A stretch of 11,698 nt of DNA from CAYMST01 sp964393115 (lineage in GTDB: Bacteria; Bacteroidota; Bacteroidia; Cytophagales; Cyclobacteriaceae), in contig CAYMST010000153.1 of NCBI GenBank assembly GCA_964393115.1, positions 1 to 11,698 on the forward strand. The letters are read 5' to 3'. Shown in pieces: positions 6,853-11,698 of the stretch. The position numbers and the translations under genes are program-made. A model generated the notes under the pieces. The model was not told the origin of the DNA. It did no database searches and saw only the letters and a list, made by a program, of their open reading frames with translations. Positions within the stretch are counted from its first letter, which is position 1. Each line of letters begins with the position of its first letter.

Positions 6853-6894
6853 CCTTCAACTTTAAACCCTTAACGCTCAACATTTAACCCTGTC
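6853..6894. repeat. Period-7 tract, right edge of island 1
   Basis: Six consecutive heptads lie on the plus strand: CCTTCAA, CTTTAAA, CCCTTAA, CGCTCAA, CATTTAA, CCCTGTC (approximate consensus C-x-TT-x-AA). The tract runs into the proA stop codon (6893-6895). Its first two heptads are identical to those beside element copy 2. Confidence 0.75.
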
Positions 6895-8161
6895 AACTCC
6901 TCACCTGTCCTTCTCCTCTAACCACCCACTTATAACTAGTCAGTTCGCCTAAGCCCATTGGACCTCTAGCGTGCAGCTTTTGTGTACTAATACCGATTTC
7001 AGCTCCAAGTCCGAACTCTCCACCATCACTATACGCTGTGGAAGCATTCGCATAAACACATGCCGCATCTACGTGCGTCAAGAACGTCTCCGCATTCGTC
7101 TGGTTTTCAGTCACAATCGCCTCGCTGTGCTTCGAGCTAAAGTCGGCAATATGATCGAGCGCCTCATCAAAAGAATCTACCGTCTTAATGGACATCTTAT
7201 GCGATAACCACTCAATGCCAAACTCCTTATCGGTAGCTTCTTTTAAGAGCGTCCCTTGATACTTCCCTTCCAGTTCTTTGTAGGATCGCTCATCCGCATA
7301 TACTTCTACCTGATGATTCGCATCCATACCTTCTACAAGTGTTGCCACATCCGAAAGCTTGCTACTATGTATGATCATCGTATCCAGCGCGTTACATACG
7401 CTCACGCGCCTACACTTTGCATTCTGAATAATATTCTTTGCCTTTTCGACGTCCGCAAACTCATCTACATAGGTATGTACAATACCTGCTCCCGTTTCAA
7501 TAACTGGAATACGCGCATTTTGACGTACGTACGAAATAAGGCCTTGGCTACCCCTTGGAATAGCACAATCGATATAATCTTCCGCCTCTAAGATATATGC
7601 AAGCGCTTCTCGCTCTGACGGTGCCAAGAAAACAGTATCCTCCAATCCATACTTACCAAGCACTTCCTGGATAATCTCCACTATGGCAATATTCGAGTCA
7701 TGAGCATCACGGCTTCCTTTCAGCACAGAAGCATTTCCTGACTTAAGACACAAAGAGAACACGTCAAACGTAACATTTGGCCTTGACTCAAAAATGATCG
7801 CTATCATACCGATTGGCACCGATACACGCTCTATTTTAAGACCATTAGGCATTTCCTTGTGATCGATGATATGGCCAAGTGGTGAATCGAAGCTCGCTAC
7901 TTTGCGCATATCTTCAGTGATGCCCTTCAGCCGTGCTTCGTTCAATAACAAACGATCATACTTGGGGTTCTCAGGATCCATACGGGCTAAATCCAGCGCA
8001 TTCGCTTTAAGCAAGGCGTCTTGCCTTGCCAGTGTCAAATCCGCTACTTCATTCAAAATCTGAGCGATCTTATCATCGCTTAGCCCAACTAGTTTTCGGC
8101 TGGCTTTTCGCGTTTTCTTCAAGCCCTCCAAAACAGTCATTTCTAGATCCATTGTTTCCAT
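6893..8161 (-). CDS. proA: Glutamate-5-semialdehyde dehydrogenase (gamma-glutamyl phosphate reductase, ProA)
   Basis: NADPH-dependent reduction of gamma-glutamyl phosphate to glutamate semialdehyde, the second step of proline synthesis. The 422-aa length matches the family. Motifs: PIGMIAIIFESRPNVT (117-131), SGNASVLKGSRDA (141-153), AIPRGSQGLI (200-209), NAKCRRVSVCNALDT with catalytic Cys256, and the C-terminal VYANASTAYSDGGEFGLGAEIGIST and RGPMGLGELTSYKW blocks. The start at 8161 (METMDLEM) leaves 7 bp after the proB stop, but the in-frame ATGs at codons 4 and 8 are also possible. Tight spacing to proB suggests coupled translation and substrate hand-off, as is usual for this pair. It belongs to proline synthesis but sits inside an arginine cluster; both pathways start from glutamate. 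Confidence 0.96.
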   Translation of the reverse strand: METMDLEMTVLEGLKKTRKASRKLVGLSDDKIAQILNEVADLTLARQDALLKANALDLARMDPENPKYDRLLLNEARLKGITEDMRKVASFDSPLGHIIDHKEMPNGLKIERVSVPIGMIAIIFESRPNVTFDVFSLCLKSGNASVLKGSRDAHDSNIAIVEIIQEVLGKYGLEDTVFLAPSEREALAYILEAEDYIDCAIPRGSQGLISYVRQNARIPVIETGAGIVHTYVDEFADVEKAKNIIQNAKCRRVSVCNALDTMIIHSSKLSDVATLVEGMDANHQVEVYADERSYKELEGKYQGTLLKEATDKEFGIEWLSHKMSIKTVDSFDEALDHIADFSSKHSEAIVTENQTNAETFLTHVDAACVYANASTAYSDGGEFGLGAEIGISTQKLHARGPMGLGELTSYKWVVRGEGQVRS

Positions 8162-8168
8162 TATATGA

Positions 8169-8949
8169 TTATTTGGCTAAAAATTTCGTTCCAATATCCT
8201 CTCCGGTGGCTATTGCCACCATTACGTTTTCCAACTTCCCGTTGGCAATGTGCGCTTCTATTCCTTGCGCAGCGACTCCTTTTACCACTTTATACTTTGA
8301 GGCCATACCACCTCTCCCATTACTCGATTTCGACGACTGCACATAGCCATCAAACTGATCTGTATCAAAAGGCACTTCGCTGATTAGCTCACTCGCCTCA
8401 TCTTCTGGAAGCCCAGTATAGAAGCCATCTATATTACTAAGAATCAATAGCTTATTAGCCTTAATCATCTTTGCAGTTAGCCCTGCCAACTCATCATTAT
8501 CCGTAAACATGAGCTCGGTAAGAGAAACCACATCGTTTTCATTGACAATTGGAATAATTCCCTGAGCAAGAAGCCCTTCAAAACAGTTTAACATGTTTTG
8601 ATAGTGCTCTCCTTCCGAGAAATCATCTTTTGTGGCCAACACTTGCGCACAAATCAAGTCATATTCTTGAAACAGCTCGAAATAGCGTTTCATTAAAGAT
8701 GCTTGCCCAATAGAGGACCATNNNNNNNNNNACTTGTCTTCGCACGGCCTCATCTTCAATAGCTAGTTCTCCGATGATGCTCTTTCCCGCACCAACAGCT
8801 CCCGAGGATACCAAGACCGGCTGCCACCCTAACTCCACAAGTTTTACCAACTGCACCACCAATTGGCGGAAGATTGGTTTATCTAGCTCCCCCGTGGACT
8901 TCGTTAAAACATGCGTGCCGACTTTTACAACTATCCTCTGCTTAGCCAT
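8169..8949 (-). CDS. proB: Glutamate 5-kinase, short form without PUA domain (ProB); contains a 10-N gap
   Basis: Phosphorylates glutamate to gamma-glutamyl phosphate, the first step of proline synthesis. N-terminal motifs are VVKVGTHVLTKSTGELDK (Lys9) and LVSSGAVGAGK; after the gap come IPIVNENDVVS, FTDNDELAGLTAKM and NGRGGMASKYK. The ten Ns at 8722-8731 put the two halves in different frames. Deleting all ten makes one continuous frame of 771 nt (256 aa plus stop) reading VRRQ-VW-SSIGQ across the join, the spacing expected for the family (KQLLAAVGQ in E. coli). It is therefore treated as an intact gene with an assembly artefact, not a pseudogene. There is no C-terminal PUA domain, as is common in Bacteroidota. 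The start lies 3 bp after the argC stop, and proA follows after 7 bp. Confidence 0.93.
8722..8731. other. Ten-N placeholder inside proB
   Basis: This is a run of exactly ten undetermined bases. The flanking minus-strand bases join as CAAGT + ATGGTCC, which read Gln-Val-Trp-Ser when the Ns are removed, so the true gap is probably zero bases. It marks a scaffold join rather than missing coding sequence. Confidence 0.85.
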
Positions 8950-8952
8950 ATC

Positions 8953-9927
8953 TTAAAAACCAGACCCTTTTAGGTTCAGTCCTTCTTTTTCGTCTAGTCC
9001 AAACATTAAGTTCATATTTTGAACAGCCTGACCAGAAGCTCCTTTCAGCAAGTTGTCAATAATCGATATGATCATCACACGATCCGCGTCAACCTTCACC
9101 GGATAAACCAAGCATTTATTGGTACTTACCACCTGCTTTACGTCTGGATTTTTATCCACCACGTGTGTAAAAGGCGCATCTTTATAAAAAGACACATACG
9201 CTTCCTTCAACTGCTCTTCACTTACATTTGAATAAAAGTAAGAAGTAATAATGATCCCTCTTGTAAAGTTTCCTCGGTAAGGAATAAAATTAAGACGCTT
9301 ATCAAAGTTCTTATCTAAGTGCTTCAATGACTGCCCTATTTCCCCCAAATGCTGATGTGTGAATGCCTTGTAGACACTCATGTTGTTATTTCTCCAGCTA
9401 AAATGTGAGGTCGAAGACAACTTCTGACCTGCTCCTGTAGAGCCTGTAATCCCCGAAATATGCACATCAGACTCAATAATACCCGCTTTCGCCGCAGGTA
9501 AAAGCCCCAATTGAATCGCGGTAGCAAAACACCCTGGATTAGCTGACTTTGCAGCTGACTTTATTTCCTCCTTCACCATCTCTGGTAAAGCATAAATGAA
9601 GTCATTTCCATCTCTTGCTAGTCGGTAATCGTGACTCAAATCTACAATCCTAACCGAATCAGGCACATCATTGGCTTCTAAGAACTTCTTAGATTCACCA
9701 TGTCCTTTACATAAGAAAAATACGTCTGCTGATGTATCTATTCCTTCCGAAAATACTAAGTCCGTATCTCCTACTAAATCACCGTGAACCGCATACACTG
9801 GATTTCCAGCATTGCTACCACTTTGTGCGAATAAGATTTCTACCTTTGGGTGGTTGATCAAAATTCTAATCAACTCTCCAGCAGTATAACCCGCCGCACC
9901 TATTATTCCTACTTTAATTTTTTCCAT
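8953..9927 (-). CDS. argC: N-acyl-gamma-glutamyl-phosphate reductase (ArgC)
   Basis: NADPH-dependent reduction of N-acylglutamyl phosphate to the N-acylglutamate semialdehyde, third step of arginine synthesis. Features: Rossmann signature GIIGAAGYTAGELIRIL (7-23), DLSHDYRL (96-103), catalytic Cys133 in SANPGCFAT, SGITGSTGAGQKLSSTSHFSWRN, and FTHQHLGEI carrying the conserved His. The 324-aa length is normal for the short bacterial type. The ATG at 9927 is followed directly by the nucleotide-binding strand (MEKIKVGIIG), so the start is firm. proB begins 3 bp after its stop. Upstream, 225 bp of repeat-filled DNA separates it from argG. Confidence 0.96.
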   Translation of the reverse strand: MEKIKVGIIGAAGYTAGELIRILINHPKVEILFAQSGSNAGNPVYAVHGDLVGDTDLVFSEGIDTSADVFFLCKGHGESKKFLEANDVPDSVRIVDLSHDYRLARDGNDFIYALPEMVKEEIKSAAKSANPGCFATAIQLGLLPAAKAGIIESDVHISGITGSTGAGQKLSSTSHFSWRNNNMSVYKAFTHQHLGEIGQSLKHLDKNFDKRLNFIPYRGNFTRGIIITSYFYSNVSEEQLKEAYVSFYKDAPFTHVVDKNPDVKQVVSTNKCLVYPVKVDADRVMIISIIDNLLKGASGQAVQNMNLMFGLDEKEGLNLKGSGF

Positions 9928-9935
9928 CGTTTTCC

Positions 9936-9984
9936 TTATAAAGGTTTTAGGTTAAGCGTTGAGCGTTTAAAGTTGAAGGATTTT
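9936..9984. repeat. Period-7 tract, left edge of island 2
   Basis: On the plus strand the heptads are GGTTTTA, GGTTAAG, CGTTGAG, CGTTTAA, AGTTGAA, GGATTTT (9943-9984); on the minus strand they read CCTTCAA, CTTTAAA, CGCTCAA, CGCTTAA, CCTAAAA. The tract begins about 9 bp upstream of the argC start codon and abuts element copy 2. It is inverted relative to the tract at 10111-10147. Confidence 0.72.
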
Positions 9985-10066
9985 GGGCATGTCCCTACGG
10001 GTCGGGCTATTCGCTCCAATTCCTCGCTATCGCTGCGGGATTTCCACTGCTATCCCTCATGCAAAA
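9981..10066 (-). repeat. Palindrome-rich intergenic element, copy 2
   Basis: This 86-bp reverse-orientation partner of the element at 6710-6796 is about 90% identical over its whole length. Both ends are preserved (TTTTGCATGAGGGATAG at one end, CATGCCCAAAA at the other), and the differences are scattered substitutions plus one indel. The copy is in sense orientation relative to the arg/pro transcript, while copy 1 is antisense. With the flanking heptads it fills the argC/argG gap (9928-10152), where no gene or clear promoter is seen. Confidence 0.88.
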
Positions 10067-10110
10067 CCGCTACCCAATTAACTTCTCACTAAACCATCCC
10101 GTATTAATCG

Positions 10111-10147
10111 GACTTTAAACCTTAAACTCAGCACCTTTAACATTCTA
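10111..10147. repeat. Period-7 tract, right edge of island 2
   Basis: Plus-strand heptads are CTTTAAA, CCTTAAA, CTCAGCA, CCTTTAA, CATTCTA (10113-10147), ending 5 bp before the argG stop codon. The reverse complement shares GTTAA, TGAG and GTTTAAAGT blocks in the same order as the left tract of the island, so the two edges could pair as an imperfect long stem enclosing the conserved element. Confidence 0.68.
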
Positions 10148-10152
10148 ACAAC

Positions 10153-11352
10153 TTACTCCCCGTCGAACGTCCCGTGCACCTTATGATAAATCATGTTTTG
10201 GTTGCCAAAGATTTTCGCAAAACCACGAACATCATTGCCAGTCCAACCTGAATTCATTTCACCATACTTTCCAAATTCCGACTGCATCAAGTCATGCTCC
10301 GAAGTAATACCTTCTACAATAAACTGATATGGTCGTAAGATCAAAGAAACCTCACCGCTTACATACTGTTGCGTACTCTCCATAAACGCTTCGATATCCC
10401 TCAATGCCGGATCCAAAAACTGCCCTTCATGTACCAAGTTTCCGTACAACAAAGACATCTGATCTTTATACATCAACTGATTTTTCGTCAGTACGTGCTT
10501 CTCGAGCGTGTGATGCGCTTTGATTAAAATCAAAGAGCCTGGCGCTTCGAAACCTACTCTTCCTTTGATGCCTATAATGGTGTCACCAACATGAATATCT
10601 CTACCAATCGCATAGCGACTACCAATTTCATTTAGTTTTTGGATAATCTCCTCTGGCTTATCTTCCTGTCCATTAAATGCAACAGGCTCTCCATTTTTGA
10701 AAGTCACAGAAACCTTCATTTCCTGATTAAATACTACCGACGAAGGAAATGCTGATTCAGGTAAGTACTGATCTGAAGTTAAGGTTTCCTTACCCCCGAC
10801 AGAAGTACCCCAAAGGCCTTGATTAATCGAGTAAAGTGCTTTTTCCCAATTTCCTTGTACCCCATTAGCTTTTAAGAACTCTATCTCGTCTTCTCTAGAA
10901 AGCTTATTATCACGGATTGGTGTGATAATTTCAACGTCTGGACAAATAGTCTGGAAAATCATATCAAAACGTACTTGATCATTTCCAGCTCCCGTAGAAC
11001 CGTGGGCAATCGCTTCCGCTCCAATGGACTTGGCATACTTTGCAATAGCCATAGCCTGAAATACACGCTCAGCACTTACCGAAAGTGGATAAGTATTGTT
11101 TTTCAGTACATTCCCGAAAATCAAATATTTAATGCACTTCTGATAATATTCAGAAACGGTATCAATGGTTTCGTGCTCTGCAACGCCCAAAGACTTAGCG
11201 CGATTAGCAATTTCAGATAACTCTTCGCTAGTAAAACCTCCAGTATTTACAATAGCCGAATAAACTGTATACCCTAACTTCTCAGACAAATATTTAACGC
11301 AGTAAGTAGTATCCAATCCCCCACTAAACGCCAATACAACTTTCTTACTCAT
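10153..11352 (-). CDS. argG: Argininosuccinate synthase (ArgG)
   Basis: ATP-dependent condensation of citrulline with aspartate, the penultimate step of arginine synthesis. The N-terminal PP-loop ATPase signature AFSGGLDTTYCV is at 8-19 and the family motif HGSTGAGNDQVRFD at 117-130. The C-terminal domain carries VGFEAPGSLILIKAHHTLEKHVL, the GQFLDPALRDIEAF helix and TGNDVRGFAKIFGNQNMIY. The 399-aa length is standard. The start ATG overlaps the stop of the upstream GNAT gene in a 4-bp ATGA (11349-11352), which implies translational coupling. Downstream, a 225-bp repeat island separates it from argC. argH, the next enzyme of the pathway, is not in the window. Confidence 0.97.
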   Translation of the reverse strand: MSKKVVLAFSGGLDTTYCVKYLSEKLGYTVYSAIVNTGGFTSEELSEIANRAKSLGVAEHETIDTVSEYYQKCIKYLIFGNVLKNNTYPLSVSAERVFQAMAIAKYAKSIGAEAIAHGSTGAGNDQVRFDMIFQTICPDVEIITPIRDNKLSREDEIEFLKANGVQGNWEKALYSINQGLWGTSVGGKETLTSDQYLPESAFPSSVVFNQEMKVSVTFKNGEPVAFNGQEDKPEEIIQKLNEIGSRYAIGRDIHVGDTIIGIKGRVGFEAPGSLILIKAHHTLEKHVLTKNQLMYKDQMSLLYGNLVHEGQFLDPALRDIEAFMESTQQYVSGEVSLILRPYQFIVEGITSEHDLMQSEFGKYGEMNSGWTGNDVRGFAKIFGNQNMIYHKVHGTFDGE

Positions 11353-11698
11353 AATATTCTCACTTTAGGCTCAAAAACCGTTTCTTTAATGCGCTTGAGG
11401 CGCTCATATATTTTGGATTTCTTCAGGAAATCCCATTTCTTTTTCTTCTTTTCAATCGGGTCATATAGCATCCCTGTACACAAGCAGTTTTTACGTTTCT
11501 TGCTTTGTAGAATTTCGTAGTTTACACAACTTGAGCACCCCTTCCAAAACTGATCATCGTCCGTCAACTCAGAAAATGTAACCGGGTGATACCCTAGCTC
11601 AGAGTTGATCTTCATCACGGCTAGACTTGTTGTTAAACCAAAGAGCTTTGCGTTAGGAAACAGTTTTCTCGATTGTTGAAAAGCCTTGATTTTGATTT
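11349..11698 (-). CDS. GNAT-type acyltransferase, C-terminal part, with a cysteine-rich tail
   Basis: The reading frame is open to the right window edge, so the 5' part is missing; 115 residues are visible. The GTG at 11618 is internal. The stretch PNAKLFGLTTSLAVMKINSELGY resembles the last strands of a GNAT acetyltransferase, and TFSELTDDDQFWKGCSSC is typical of the acetyltransferase found next to argG in Bacteroidota as I recall it. The tail has CxxC (from 11537) and CxC (ending 11478) separated by 13 residues, then a very basic stretch with five consecutive Lys. The head position, the ATGA overlap with argG and the lack of argA or argJ make it a candidate for the first step, glutamate N-acylation (acetyl- or succinyl-CoA). 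That function is inferred from context only. Confidence 0.8.
   Translation of the reverse strand, partial: IKIKAFQQSRKLFPNAKLFGLTTSLAVMKINSELGYHPVTFSELTDDDQFWKGCSSCVNYEILQSKKRKNCLCTGMLYDPIEKKKKKWDFLKKSKIYERLKRIKETVFEPKVRIL

Noticed and set aside
7256..7591. Plus-strand 111-codon ORF inside proA, with other opposite-strand ORFs across the cluster
   Set aside because: These are shadows of well-conserved minus-strand genes. Their products are low-complexity and unlike any family I know.
8169..8949. proB as a frameshifted pseudogene or two separate genes
   Set aside because: The frame change is caused only by the ten Ns. Without them the frame is continuous and all kinase motifs are in order.

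Overview
The window reads as chromosomal DNA of a member of the Bacteroidota, probably the Cytophagia/Cytophagales. The supporting signs are a carbamoyltransferase of the Bacteroides N-succinylornithine type, a PUA-less ProB, a 'tail fiber'-like protein with VGIGT..P repeats, a TAnnTTTG-type promoter element and intergenic tracts of degenerate heptads such as CTTTAAA. No tRNA, rRNA, CRISPR array, transposase or phage gene was recognised.

Layout: (1) Positions 1-1940, plus strand: 3' part of a large repetitive, probably trimeric fibre-like surface protein. (2) 1953-1981: a strong bidirectional terminator shared by two convergent units. (3) 1985-11698, minus strand: an arginine/proline biosynthesis cluster. 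In its transcription order it runs: GNAT acyltransferase (cut by the window edge), argG, argC, proB, proA, a four-helix-bundle (23S rRNA intervening-sequence type) protein, argD, argF', argB, argE. Several junctions are tight or overlapping (GNAT/argG ATGA, argC/proB 3 bp, proB/proA 7 bp, argF'/argB 10 bp, argB/argE overlap), which fits co-transcription. argF'-argB-argE may also have its own promoter with a leader hairpin.

Together the genes make arginine through N-acylated intermediates. ArgB, ArgC and ArgD convert N-acylglutamate to N-acylornithine. ArgF' carbamoylates this while it is still acylated, ArgE then removes the acyl group to give citrulline, and ArgG makes argininosuccinate. argH is not in the window. 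In ArgF' the residue that separates acetyl- from succinyl-ornithine enzymes is Ala, which predicts the succinylated route. The GNAT gene at the head is the natural candidate for the first acylation step. ProB and ProA carry out the parallel glutamate-to-proline steps.

The most unusual structure is intergenic. Two junctions (argC/argG and argD/proA) carry 'islands' edged by period-7 tracts in inverted orientation. Each island contains one copy of an 86-87 bp palindrome-rich element (about 90% identical, opposite orientations), and one island also carries the four-helix-bundle gene. The ten Ns inside proB look like a zero-length assembly gap: deleting them restores one uninterrupted 256-residue ProB.
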